DNA of 64,000 nucleotides, taken from NCBI RefSeq assembly GCF_000025965.1, contig NC_006823.1:143356-207355 (forward strand), written 5' to 3'. Below the pieces are notes generated by a model. That model was not told the DNA's origin, made no database searches, and was given only the letters and a program-made list of their open reading frames with translations. Positions 16,905 to 25,680 of the stretch are shown piece after piece; the stretch's first letter is position 1, and each line of letters starts with the position of its first letter. This stretch comes from Aromatoleum aromaticum EbN1 (GTDB lineage Bacteria; Pseudomonadota; Gammaproteobacteria; Burkholderiales; Rhodocyclaceae). The position numbers were made by a program, and so were the translations under genes.

Positions 16905-19745
16905 ATGCCGCCCACGACCCCAGCCCAGCTCATCATCAAGTGGAAGAACAACCCGCTCTCCGAGCGTGCCGGCTCACAAGCCTTCTTCCTCGACCTCTGC
17001 AGCGTGCTCGGCGTGGAGCCGCCGAACGACCCCGACACCTACTGCTTCGAGCGCGGCGCCACCCGAACGGGCGCGTGCCATGGCTGGGCAGACGTCTGGA
17101 AGCGCGGACACTTCGGCTGGGAGAACAAAGGCCCCGGTGGGGATCTGTCCGGTGCGCTACGTCAGCTCATGACCTACGCCCTCGCCCTCGACAACCCGCC
17201 GCTGCTGGTCGTCAGTAATCGCGAGATCACCCAGATCCACACCCACTTCACCGGCACGCCGAGCGAGACCTACACGATCCGCCTCGAGGACATCGGCACA
17301 CCGGAGAACCTGCAGCGCTTGCGCTGGCTGTTCACCGACCCCGAGAAGTTCCGTCCTGGTCGAACGGTGCTCGACATCACGGCCGATGCGGCCGGCCGCT
17401 TTGCCGATGTCGCGCAGTCCATGACCGAGCGTGACCACGACCCCGCAAAGGTGGCGCACTTCCTCATCCAGTGCCTGTTCTGCATGTTCGCGGAAGACAT
17501 CGGCCTGCTACCCAAAAAGCTTTTCGAGCGGGTGATCGCGAAGCGCCAGGGCGACCCGGCCAAACTCGCAGCCTCGATGGCGGAGATGTTCGAGGCCATG
17601 CGCAAGGGCGGCGATTTCCTCCTGGAAGACATCGCCTACTTCAACGGAGGATTGTTCGAGCACGTGGAGGTGCTCGAACTCGCCCCTGAAGAGATCAGTG
17701 CCCTGCTTGCCGCAAGCCGCATGGACTGGAGCGCGATCGAGCCCTCGATCCTCGGAACCTTGTTCGAACGCGGCCTTGATCCGAAGGTGCGCGCCCCGCT
17801 TGGGGCGAACTACACCGATCCGACCACGATCATGAAGCTCGTGAAGCCGGTGATCGTCGAACCGCTCGAACGCGAATGGGAAGCCGCCAAGACCAGGATC
17901 GCCCCCCTGGTCGAGAAGTACCACGCCGGCGGAAAGGGCTCGCAGAAGGCCGAACAGGAAGCACAGGTGCTTTTCCTGGGCTATCTGGAGCGCCTGAAGA
18001 TCTTCCGCGTCCTTGATCCGGCCTGCGGCTCCGGCAACTTCCTGTATCTCGCCTTGCGTGCGCTGAAGGACCTCGAGCACCGCGCCAACCTAGATGCCGA
18101 GGCGCTTGGGCTGCATCGCCAGCTGACGATCGAGACCAGCCCCGACAACGTGCGCGGCATCGAGATCAACGCCTACGCCGCGGAGCTCGCACGAGTGACG
18201 GTCTGGATCGGCGAGATTCAATGGATGCTCAAACACGGCTACGACTGCCGGAGAAACCCGATCCTCGCGCGCCTGGACCACATCGAGAACCGCGATGCGC
18301 TGCTGAACCCGGACTGCACCGAGGCGGAATGGCCGGTGGTCGACGTGATCGTAGGCAATCCCCCGTTCCTCGGCGACAAGCGCATGCGTGGCGAACTCGG
18401 CGCCGAGATGACCGCGAAGATCCGGGCCTGCTACGAGGGCCGGGTTCCCGGGGGCGCAGACCTCGTGCTCTACTGGTTTGAGAAGGCCCGAGCGCAAATC
18501 GAGGCCAAGCGCTGCGAGTCGGCCGGCCTCGTCGCGACAAACTCGATCCGCGGGGGGGCGAACCGAAAGGTGCTGGACCGCATTGTCGAGAGCACCCGGA
18601 TCTTCAGGGCGTGGAGCGATGAGCCGTGGGTGAATGAAGGCGCCGCAGTACGGGTGTCGCTGGTCTGCTTCGGGAATCGCACCGACGCGGTGCTTGATGG
18701 GCGCCCAGTGCAGGAGGTTCACGCAGACCTGACTGCTACTGACGGAGGGCACGACTCGCCCAGCGACCTCACGGCAGCGCAAGCCCTCATCGAGAACGAA
18801 GGGGTCGCTTTCAGCGGGATCACGAAAAAGGGGAAGTTCGACCTGACCCGGGCGGAAGCGATCGAGCTGCTCCTGTACGGCGGAAATCCGCATGGAAGGC
18901 CAAACTCTGACGTCGTCGTCCCATGGATGAATGGCGACGGGGTCACAGGCCGGAATCCGGAGTCATGGATCATCAGCTTCGGTGAGCGCACAGAGGACGA
19001 GGCTCGCTGCTACGAGGGCCCGTATGCTCGGGTCGAGCTTCTTGTGAAGGAGCAACGGCTCGCAACTGGATCACCGGCGGAGAAGCGCGACTGGTGGAAG
19101 CTGGGCCGACGGGCGCCTGCCATGTTCGACGCCATCGCCCCACTGGAGCGCTTTATTGTGACGCCAGAAACGGCAAAGCACCGAGTCTTCGTGTGGATGA
19201 AGCCGCCGATCATTCCTGACAAGAATCTGGTAGTGATAGCTCGGGCGGACGACGTCACCTTCGGCGTGATCCACAGCCGCCTCCACGAGGTATGGGCGCT
19301 CCGAATGGGAACGAGCCTAGAGGACCGCCCCAGGTACACATCGAAGTCGACGTTTCGGACCTTCCCTTTCCCCGCTGGCATGACGCCCGCCGACACGGCC
19401 GCAGGCGCCCCGACTGGCCCCCAGGCTGAAGCGATCGCCGCCACTGCCCGCCGGCTCAACGAGTTGCGAGAGAACTGGCTGAACCCGGCTGAATGGGTCG
19501 ATCGCATCCCGGAAGTCGTGCCGGGCTACCCTGACCGGATCATTCCGAAACCTGGCCACGAGGCCGAGCTGAAGAAGCGCACGCTGACGAACCTCTACAA
19601 CCTTCGCCCGGCCTGGCTTGATGGCGCACACAAAACGCTGGATGTCGCTGTCGCTGCAGCCTACGGCTGGACGGACTACACGCCTGAAATGCCCGATGAC
19701 GAGATCCTTCGCAGGCTGCTGGCGTTGAATCTATTTCAAAACTGA
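16905..19745 (+). CDS. MmeI-like (type IIL) restriction-modification enzyme
   Basis: From ATG 16905 (MPPTTPAQLI) 946 residues; the longer open frame upstream overlaps another small gene and is not needed. N-terminal endonuclease site D63-x9-E73-N-K75 (GWADVWKRGHFGWENKGPG) matches the D-x9-ExK pattern of MmeI. Then a helical linker, methyltransferase motif I DPACGSGNFLYLAL from residue 371, motif IV NPPF at 485-488, and a C-terminal target-recognition region ending YGWTDYTPEMPDDEIL. In MmeI enzymes one chain methylates adenine on one strand and cuts about 20 bases away. No partner gene is adjacent, as expected for this class. Sits next to the Wadjet operon, forming a defence island. Confidence 0.85.
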   Translation: MPPTTPAQLIIKWKNNPLSERAGSQAFFLDLCSVLGVEPPNDPDTYCFERGATRTGACHGWADVWKRGHFGWENKGPGGDLSGALRQLMTYALALDNPPLLVVSNREITQIHTHFTGTPSETYTIRLEDIGTPENLQRLRWLFTDPEKFRPGRTVLDITADAAGRFADVAQSMTERDHDPAKVAHFLIQCLFCMFAEDIGLLPKKLFERVIAKRQGDPAKLAASMAEMFEAMRKGGDFLLEDIAYFNGGLFEHVEVLELAPEEISALLAASRMDWSAIEPSILGTLFERGLDPKVRAPLGANYTDPTTIMKLVKPVIVEPLEREWEAAKTRIAPLVEKYHAGGKGSQKAEQEAQVLFLGYLERLKIFRVLDPACGSGNFLYLALRALKDLEHRANLDAEALGLHRQLTIETSPDNVRGIEINAYAAELARVTVWIGEIQWMLKHGYDCRRNPILARLDHIENRDALLNPDCTEAEWPVVDVIVGNPPFLGDKRMRGELGAEMTAKIRACYEGRVPGGADLVLYWFEKARAQIEAKRCESAGLVATNSIRGGANRKVLDRIVESTRIFRAWSDEPWVNEGAAVRVSLVCFGNRTDAVLDGRPVQEVHADLTATDGGHDSPSDLTAAQALIENEGVAFSGITKKGKFDLTRAEAIELLLYGGNPHGRPNSDVVVPWMNGDGVTGRNPESWIISFGERTEDEARCYEGPYARVELLVKEQRLATGSPAEKRDWWKLGRRAPAMFDAIAPLERFIVTPETAKHRVFVWMKPPIIPDKNLVVIARADDVTFGVIHSRLHEVWALRMGTSLEDRPRYTSKSTFRTFPFPAGMTPADTAAGAPTGPQAEAIAATARRLNELRENWLNPAEWVDRIPEVVPGYPDRIIPKPGHEAELKKRTLTNLYNLRPAWLDGAHKTLDVAVAAAYGWTDYTPEMPDDEILRRLLALNLFQN

Positions 19746-19755
19746 CTCTGCGAAG

Positions 19756-20434
19756 ATGTACAAACACACCCATTACTTACTTTGTTTTTTGCTGCTTACT
19801 CCTCACGCATACGCTCTCGAAGGCAAGGTGGTCGGCGTGACCGATGGGGATACCCTGGCCATCCTCGACGTCACTAAAAGCCAACACCGCATACGCCTAG
19901 CTGAAATTGACGCCCCGGACATGCAAACAAGCTTTCGGGCAGCGGGCCAAGCAAGCACTCTCCAAGCTCTGTTTTGGAAAACACGCAGAGGTTCGCAACA
20001 CCAGCGCAGATCGCTACCAGCGCGTCGTGGGCACTGTCTATTGCGACGGTTTGAATGCCAACAGCGAGCTTGTGCGACAGGGCATGGCCTGGGTGTACGT
20101 GCAGTACGCCAGCAAGTCCTCCCCGCTTTTTGCCTTGGAAACAACGGCTCGAACCAAAAAACTAGGCCTTTGGGCAGATCCTCATGCAACGCCCCCCTGG
20201 GAATGGCGTCGCGCAGGACGCGCCGGTACCGGGCGCCCGATCGCGAGCCTGGCGCCAACTAGCATCGACGAAGCCTCATCAAGTAGCTCTGTGCGAGGCA
20301 ATCGTCGCTCAAAGGTCTACCATTTGTTTCACTGTCCTAGCTACGACGCAGTCGGCCCGCAGAATCGTGTGGAGTTTTCGTCAGAGCGGGCCGCAGCCTC
20401 TGCCGGCTTTCGCAAGGCCGGCAACTGCCGGTGA
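19756..20434 (+). pseudogene. Exported thermonuclease-like protein, frameshifted
   Basis: The first frame starts ATG 19756 with a clear signal peptide (YLLCFLLLTPHAYA) and then a nuclease N-terminus with GVTDGDTLAILD and IRLAEIDAPD (the Arg and Asp residues of the staphylococcal nuclease site). After the Asp codon at about 19918-19920 the frame shifts by one base and continues KQAFGQRAKQALSKLCFGK, then DRYQRVVGTVYCDGLNAN and MAWVYVQYAS, all conserved in thermonucleases. An extra base in GACATGCAAACAAGC explains it. A sequencing error is the alternative; otherwise the gene is inactive. Confidence 0.8.
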
Positions 20435-20553
20435 GATCAGCACTGAGCGGCAGGGAACCTGGCCTCGCAACCACGGTCAGTGTCGTCGACAAGCGACGCA
20501 CACAGGCGCCCGTTCGGGCTGCCCGAAAGACAACAAAAGCAAGGGAGACAGAC

Positions 20554-20889
20554 ATGCGTATTGATTTAAGTTGCGATGAAGCGAACTCAACCCATACTCT
20601 GCGTGAGTACGCGACGGGCCGGATCCGTACCGCGATCGGCCGCTTTCGTGATCACATCCAGTGGGCTCGCGTGAAGGTTGCGAACGTGCGCGATCCGAGC
20701 GGCAGCCAGAAGCGCTGCGTCGTTCAGTTACGACTCCGTAACCTGCCCGATGTGGTCTTTGCCATCACGCAGCTCGAGGCACGGGCAGCCGTTGACGAGG
20801 CGGCCAACCGCCTTGCTCGAGTCTTGGCGCAAAGGGTGCGGCGTAATCGACCGGCCAGGCATCAAAGCCTTTCGGCCTTGCCCGTGTGA
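20554..20889 (+). CDS. HPF/RaiA-like ribosome-associated protein
   Basis: A 111-residue protein from ATG 20554 after AAGGGAGACAGAC. The start MRIDLSCDEANSTHTLREY and the segment RFRDHIQWARVKVANVRDP have the strand-helix pattern of hibernation-promoting factors; VVFAITQLEARAAVDEAANR is the second helix. Such proteins bind the 30S decoding region and inactivate ribosomes under stress. It is more diverged than chromosomal hpf and lacks the long C-terminal dimerisation domain. Followed by the BI-1-like gene. Confidence 0.65.
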   Translation: MRIDLSCDEANSTHTLREYATGRIRTAIGRFRDHIQWARVKVANVRDPSGSQKRCVVQLRLRNLPDVVFAITQLEARAAVDEAANRLARVLAQRVRRNRPARHQSLSALPV

Positions 20890-20956
20890 CCGCAATTCGG
20901 TAGCTTTCGCCTACCCGCAGCCAACATACAACCATCTCCCAAGGGGACCGCGCCTG

Positions 20957-21619
20957 ATGCAAAACCGTATGACGATGACGCGCACCGACGCCTCGGTGCT
21001 GTCGACCAACAAGGTCATCCGCAACACCTACATGTTGCTGTCGCTAACGCTGGCGTTCTCGGCGCTAACCGCCGGGCTGTCGATGGCCATGGGTGCCCCG
21101 CGCCTGGGGATCATCGTTACGCTCGCAGGCTACTTCGGCCTGCTGTTTGCGACCACCAAGTTCCGCAACAGCAGCCTCGGCATCGTGTTCGTGTTCGCGC
21201 TGACCGGCTTCATGGGCTTCACCCTCGGCCCGATCATCTCATCCTATTTGGCGCTGCCCAACGGCGCCAGCATCGTGATGCAGGCGATGGCCGGCACAGC
21301 GGCGATCTTCCTGGGTCTGTCGGCCTACGCGGTGACGAGCAAGAAGGACTTCTCCTTCATGGGCGGTTTCCTGATGGTCGGCATCCTGGTCGCCTTCCTG
21401 GCCGGCCTGGGCGCGATCTTCTTCGAGATCCCGGCGCTGTCGCTGACCGTGTCGGCGGCCTTCGTGCTGCTGATGTCGGGCCTCATCCTGTACGAGACCA
21501 GCAACATCATCCACGGCGGCGAGACCAACTACATCATGGCCACGGTGTCGCTGTTCGTGTCGATCTTCAACCTCTTCACCAGCCTGCTGCACCTGCTTGG
21601 CTTCGCCAACAGCGACTAA
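20957..21619 (+). CDS. Bax inhibitor-1/YccA-like membrane protein
   Basis: From ATG 20957 (MQNRMTMTRTDASVLS) behind AAGGGGACC; 220 residues with seven hydrophobic segments, for example NTYMLLSLTLAFSALTAGLS and IVFVFALTGFMGFTLGP. The C-terminal YETSNIIHGGETNYI is a BI-1/YccA hallmark. Family members are pH-sensitive calcium-leak channels or modulators of membrane proteases such as FtsH. Adjacent to the ter stress island, consistent with a stress role. Strong terminator follows. Confidence 0.85.
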   Translation: MQNRMTMTRTDASVLSTNKVIRNTYMLLSLTLAFSALTAGLSMAMGAPRLGIIVTLAGYFGLLFATTKFRNSSLGIVFVFALTGFMGFTLGPIISSYLALPNGASIVMQAMAGTAAIFLGLSAYAVTSKKDFSFMGGFLMVGILVAFLAGLGAIFFEIPALSLTVSAAFVLLMSGLILYETSNIIHGGETNYIMATVSLFVSIFNLFTSLLHLLGFANSD

Positions 21620-21647
21620 GCCAGAGGTTACTCCTCGAGGCCAGCCT

Positions 21648-21690
21648 GAGGCCGCACAGAGATCGTTCTCTTGTGCGGCCTTCTCTTTTT
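21648..21690. terminator. Bidirectional rho-independent terminator
   Basis: Stem AGGCCGCACA (21649-21658) with TGTGCGGCCT (21672-21681), extended by GAGA/TCTC, followed by TTCTCTTTTT on the plus strand. It lies between convergent genes, BI-1-like on plus and terA on minus. Confidence 0.85.
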
Positions 21691-21694
21691 GAGA

Positions 21695-22906
21695 TCAGTC
21701 TTTCGACCCCGCCTTCCAGCGCAAGCCCCACTGATACCGCTCATCGAGTTGCACGTGGCCGGCGAAGTATTCGCCGAGCTTGGTGATCTTCAGGTTGCCG
21801 CCTTCGTTCTCGATCATCGCGATCGCGCACATGTTCTTGCTGTTGTCGTGGTTATCCAGGCGAACCTCTACCGGAGGATGGCCAGGAACGGTCAGCGTGA
21901 CGACCCCGTCAGCTTGCCCCCAATTGGCCACGCCCTCGTAGATGAAAGCGTAGATACAGACCCGTTGGAGGTCTTTCAGATGATCGCCGTTGATGTACAG
22001 AAACTCGCCCGACGAATTCGCCCCTGTACGATCGTCCCCTGCCATGTGGATGTACGGTGCGCGGTTGAAGTCCCCGAAGGTGTTCCCGAGGGCTTGCACG
22101 GCACCCTTGTGGCCATCGGACAGCTCGAAGAGACACCCAAGGTCCAGGTCGATGCCAGACGACTTTGCTTTCCCGAACACGCCACCGAGAAAACCCCGTT
22201 TTTCTTGAGTCTGCCCCGACGACCAGTTCAGGTTGCACACGATTCGCCCGTGCCCGGCTTGCCCGCGCTTCTCGAGCGAGATCTTTTCACCCCGCTTCTC
22301 AAGCGTGATCTTCGATAGGGATACCTTCGGCGGCGCTGGAGGAGGCGGTGCTGCCGGAGCGGGACGCTGTTGCGCTGGCGCGGGAGCGGGCTTCTCGGCT
22401 ACTGATCCGCCAAAGTGCTGTACCAACGCATCCAGGCCACCGTTGAACCCCTGGCTCACTGCACAAAGCCGCCACGCCCCGTCCTTCCTGTAGAACTCCA
22501 GAAGCATGACGGCACGCTCGGAGGCAAAGTGTCCCCCATCAAAGCGATAGCAGCCGGCTACGCTCGAGCCGTTTTTCAGGGACACAGAGGAGGCGCCAAG
22601 CTGCCGCATAGTTCCGGCACCGTCTATCGCGACGGTCATCACCAGCGCATCGATCGAGGCAGGCAGCCGCGCCAGATCAAAATCGAACTTGCCTTGCCCT
22701 GCGAACTTCACCGCTCCGCAAGGCGTTGCAGGCTGATTGAAGAAGGTCATGTAGCGCTCGTCGGAGAGCTTTCGAACACCGTCCAGACCAAAGCACGCCA
22801 CATCCACCGTCAACGGCCCTGCGTTCAGATCCACCGTGACAGAAAACGCACCATCCGACAGCCCCATCGCTTCAAGTTTCAATCGTTGTCCGCGCGTGAA
22901 ATCCAT
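21695..22906 (-). CDS. terA: TerA-like protein with two TerD-family modules
   Basis: A 403-residue protein. N-terminal TerD-like module (VTVDLNAGPLTVDVACFGLD to AVSQGFNGGLDALVQHFGG), a Pro/Ala-rich linker around residues 170-200 (PAPAPAQQRPAPAAPPPPAP), then short KITLEKRGEKISLEKRG repeats and a C-terminal TerA module with AGDDRTG near residue 289. This is the usual TerA arrangement. TerD folds bind calcium and act with the membrane TerC. Last gene of the minus-strand ter operon. Confidence 0.85.
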   Translation of the reverse strand: MDFTRGQRLKLEAMGLSDGAFSVTVDLNAGPLTVDVACFGLDGVRKLSDERYMTFFNQPATPCGAVKFAGQGKFDFDLARLPASIDALVMTVAIDGAGTMRQLGASSVSLKNGSSVAGCYRFDGGHFASERAVMLLEFYRKDGAWRLCAVSQGFNGGLDALVQHFGGSVAEKPAPAPAQQRPAPAAPPPPAPPKVSLSKITLEKRGEKISLEKRGQAGHGRIVCNLNWSSGQTQEKRGFLGGVFGKAKSSGIDLDLGCLFELSDGHKGAVQALGNTFGDFNRAPYIHMAGDDRTGANSSGEFLYINGDHLKDLQRVCIYAFIYEGVANWGQADGVVTLTVPGHPPVEVRLDNHDNSKNMCAIAMIENEGGNLKITKLGEYFAGHVQLDERYQWGLRWKAGSKD

Positions 22907-22941
22907 TTTTTAACCATTCCTCTTTTCAAAAGACATCGGAC

Positions 22942-23850
22942 TTATGCGGCCAGCGAGTTCGCGTCTGCACCCTGCTGCAGCCCGAAACACGAGGCGGACT
23001 TACACAGGTTTCGTGCCCAGTTCCGGTGCGTGGCGGGCTCGCACATCGAGTCGTACATCCGAAACACAGCGGGCGCGTCGTCGCGGAGGATGTGGCTCGC
23101 CATCTCCAGATCTGAGGCATGCACCCGGTAGCAGGCATGAATCAACGGCACTTGGTCGGGATGAATCGCCGTCTTGCCAATCAAACCATGGGCGAGATCC
23201 TCCTCAACTTCTCGCTGCAGCGTCTCGATGTCGTTGAGGTACTCAAAGACAGGCGCGCTCAGGTTGAAGCCACTCGGCTTGAAGGTGGTCACCAATCGTG
23301 CGATCACCTGTCCAAGGGACGTTTCATACAGCGTTCGGCCACGAGGGCGACGCATACCGATGATCGAGAGCAGATCGTTGCCGCCAATCCGAAGCGAGAG
23401 CACGCGTTCGCGCACACCGTCCTTGTCCATGACCCGCCGCAAGGCGATCATCTCGCGCTCGTCGAACACCTCTTTGGTTTCCAACGTGGGCATGATCAGG
23501 TGGCCAGTGCCGCGCAGCAGCTTCAGATATTCGGAAAGCGCACTGCGAGTCACCTTGGGCAGCACGAAGCCATCCAGTCTCTCGATGCCGGGCAACGCAA
23601 GCACCTTGCGCATCACTTCCGGATTGCGCACCCGAATGAAGCGCATCTGGTGTGACGCAGATGTGAGCGCACGGATGGGCGCCCGCAAGTTCTCGATGGC
23701 AAAAGGGAGGTCTTTGAGCCTGACCGAGTCCTCGGTGCAAAAGATCACCGATCGCACCTCGGAGAGACGCTCTCCTCTCACTACCTCGAGTAGATCCAGG
23801 CGGGTTGCGGGCAAGTAAAGGCTTGCGCCCAGTTCGGTCGCGTCACGCAT
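22942..23850 (-). CDS. HpcH/HpaI aldolase (CitE-like) protein of ter pathway
   Basis: From ATG 23850 (MRDATELGASLYLPATR), overlapping the upstream stop by 8 nt; 302 residues. The TIM-barrel lyase outline is visible: VIFCTEDSVRLKDL, ERLDGFVLPKV, LIMPTLETKEVFD, LSLRIGGNDLL (metal site region) and GLIGKTAIHPDQVPLIHACY, the conserved CitE-type C-terminal motif. In ter islands such lyases accompany ATP-grasp, phosphoribosyltransferase and HAD genes in a proposed pathway for a nucleoside-like metabolite. Substrate unknown. Confidence 0.8.
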   Translation of the reverse strand: MRDATELGASLYLPATRLDLLEVVRGERLSEVRSVIFCTEDSVRLKDLPFAIENLRAPIRALTSASHQMRFIRVRNPEVMRKVLALPGIERLDGFVLPKVTRSALSEYLKLLRGTGHLIMPTLETKEVFDEREMIALRRVMDKDGVRERVLSLRIGGNDLLSIIGMRRPRGRTLYETSLGQVIARLVTTFKPSGFNLSAPVFEYLNDIETLQREVEEDLAHGLIGKTAIHPDQVPLIHACYRVHASDLEMASHILRDDAPAVFRMYDSMCEPATHRNWARNLCKSASCFGLQQGADANSLAA

Positions 23851-24934
23851 CACGGGCGCTCCTGATGATCGAAACGGCGTTGTAGGGCAAAGAGGCGTCG
23901 GTTTCGACCGGAACGGCCTTCTCCTCGGCAAGGGCCACAAGATGGGCCACCTTCCGGTCGTGACAGTCACGCACAATCACCCGCTGCGGGAAGCGACGCA
24001 AAAGGACGCGCGTTGCTTCACCGATCCCCGGCTTGATGAGGTTCTCATCTGTAACGCCGTACTGCGTCATGGCCTCTTTCATGTAGACGCGAGAGACTTC
24101 CGCTTGCGCATTCCTGCTTAGCTCCGGCGACCTGGGCGCACCACCGTTTTCAAGATGCTCAATCGCCCCGGCCATGACGTCGTCGACGAACCATTGGGAC
24201 AGGTCATGCTCGGCGAATTCTTCAAAGAACACGCAGCCGTGGTATTCCCCAGGTTGGATCGCCTCGTTGAGGATCGAACGGCTCACCAACCCGCTGATCG
24301 TCGAATTGAGAATGCTCGACGAGATCAGGTAGTCCTCGCTTGAGGCCGCCAGCGCGGCCGACCCCGCCAGATCTGTCAGCACATTGAGGCCGGGGTCGAT
24401 GGCGGTTCCGTGCGAACGGTTGTATTGGGTGATCGCTTTCGTGAGCTCACGGCTGATGACCCCCTTTCCTGTCCATCCGTCGATGAAGGCGATTGACTCA
24501 GGGCGATGCCCTCGCGACAAAATCTCCCCTAGGGCGGCAGTATCGATTCCTCGGTCCCGAATGATCGAGATCGAGTAGTGCGCGGGATGCGTGCCGGAGA
24601 TCCGGGCAACGAGGTGCCGGAGAACAGCGCCGATGGGTGTGCCGGCGCGTGCCAGTGAGACCAGAGCTAAGTCCGAACCGTGCTTCTCGTAGAGCAGTTG
24701 CGCCAGGCGCAGGCAATCCCCGGACAACTGCGCACGGTTGCGCTGGTGGGCGTCATGAAACAGGCCAAGGTAACGCTCGGAGGGGACTTTCTCAGGGGAG
24801 AGCATTTCACTGTAATGCCGCTTTCCGGACTGGATCAGCGATTCCTTGAGCTCAAGGTCAGCCATGAAGTCGATCGTGATCGGCTTGAGCAAGAGCTCGA
24901 CATCGCTCGGACGGTAGGAGCCGCAAAACATCAT
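23843..24934 (-). CDS. StiP/PELOTA-type protein of ter pathway
   Basis: From ATG 24934 (MMFCGSYRPSDVELLL), overlapping the HAD stop as ATGA; 363 residues. Sequence SLARAGTPIGAVLRHL and ESIAFIDGWTGKGVISREL match the phosphoribosyltransferase-like StiP domain found in ter loci, with HYSISIIRDRGID between them. The C-terminal part (VRDCHDRKVAHLVALAEEK) corresponds to the PELOTA-like RNA-binding fold. Database names call StiP a cysteine protease; comparative work instead suggests base or nucleotide chemistry. Function unproven. Confidence 0.8.
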   Translation of the reverse strand: MMFCGSYRPSDVELLLKPITIDFMADLELKESLIQSGKRHYSEMLSPEKVPSERYLGLFHDAHQRNRAQLSGDCLRLAQLLYEKHGSDLALVSLARAGTPIGAVLRHLVARISGTHPAHYSISIIRDRGIDTAALGEILSRGHRPESIAFIDGWTGKGVISRELTKAITQYNRSHGTAIDPGLNVLTDLAGSAALAASSEDYLISSSILNSTISGLVSRSILNEAIQPGEYHGCVFFEEFAEHDLSQWFVDDVMAGAIEHLENGGAPRSPELSRNAQAEVSRVYMKEAMTQYGVTDENLIKPGIGEATRVLLRRFPQRVIVRDCHDRKVAHLVALAEEKAVPVETDASLPYNAVSIIRSARDA

Positions 24935-25680
24935 GCAGCCTCCCACTGGCGGTTGATCTGGCTCGCCTTGGGAACGAGCGCGTAATCGCATGTCGACATG
25001 AAGCCTAGATCGGAGAGGCTGTCACCCATCCCAAAAGTGACGATCTCGCCATGCTCACGGCGCAGCCGCTCGGTGAGGTGCTCGACGGCGTGGCGTTTGT
25101 CCAGCCACTGCGGCAGTACGGAAAGGTTGTTTCCGTTGCGATGAATCAAAAGTGGCAACGCTGCTTCGGCGCAGCGGTTGCGCAGCAAAGGCTCGGTGCG
25201 GTCTAGCGCCTGTTCATCGCCCTCATTGCTCTTGGCGCACAGGTAAAACGGCACCGCAAAGTCCGAAATGATCCGGATCCGCAACTGGACGCAAAGCGAG
25301 TCGGCAATCGATTGCAGGACCCCGCTGACATGCTCGAGCATGGGCACTGTCTGTGCGGCCTGAGTGCGACTCTGTGCAAGCCAACTCTCGTCTACTGCGC
25401 CGTCTGCCTTCAGGATGATGCCGCCGTAGTTGATCACCGCCCCGTTGGTGAACGGCCAACGTACGCGCGAGAAAGCATCGGCATTGCGAGCCGTAACCGG
25501 GATGACGGCCATCTCCTGCTGCATCAGCACGAGGAAGCTCTTTTGGGCTTTCGTCGCAAAGGAGTGCGCCGTGCCATCCTTGAGATACGCCATGGGCGTC
25601 AGAGGAGCACCCTCGGGGCACTTGCGGCCTGACTGGAACAGCGTGTCATCAAGATCAGCAAACAGGAATTTCTTCAGCAT
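24931..25680 (-). CDS. HAD-superfamily phosphatase of ter pathway
   Basis: A 249-residue protein with HAD motif I FADLDDTLFQ at residues 7-16 (nucleophile and acid/base Asp), motif II in VIPVTARNADAF, and motif III/IV GMGDSLSDLGF near the C-terminus, in the sucrose-phosphatase-like subgroup. Overlaps the upstream phosphoribosyltransferase gene by 26 nt and the StiP gene by 4 nt, so translation is coupled. Predicted to dephosphorylate the pathway intermediate. Confidence 0.85.
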   Translation of the reverse strand: MLKKFLFADLDDTLFQSGRKCPEGAPLTPMAYLKDGTAHSFATKAQKSFLVLMQQEMAVIPVTARNADAFSRVRWPFTNGAVINYGGIILKADGAVDESWLAQSRTQAAQTVPMLEHVSGVLQSIADSLCVQLRIRIISDFAVPFYLCAKSNEGDEQALDRTEPLLRNRCAEAALPLLIHRNGNNLSVLPQWLDKRHAVEHLTERLRREHGEIVTFGMGDSLSDLGFMSTCDYALVPKASQINRQWEAA

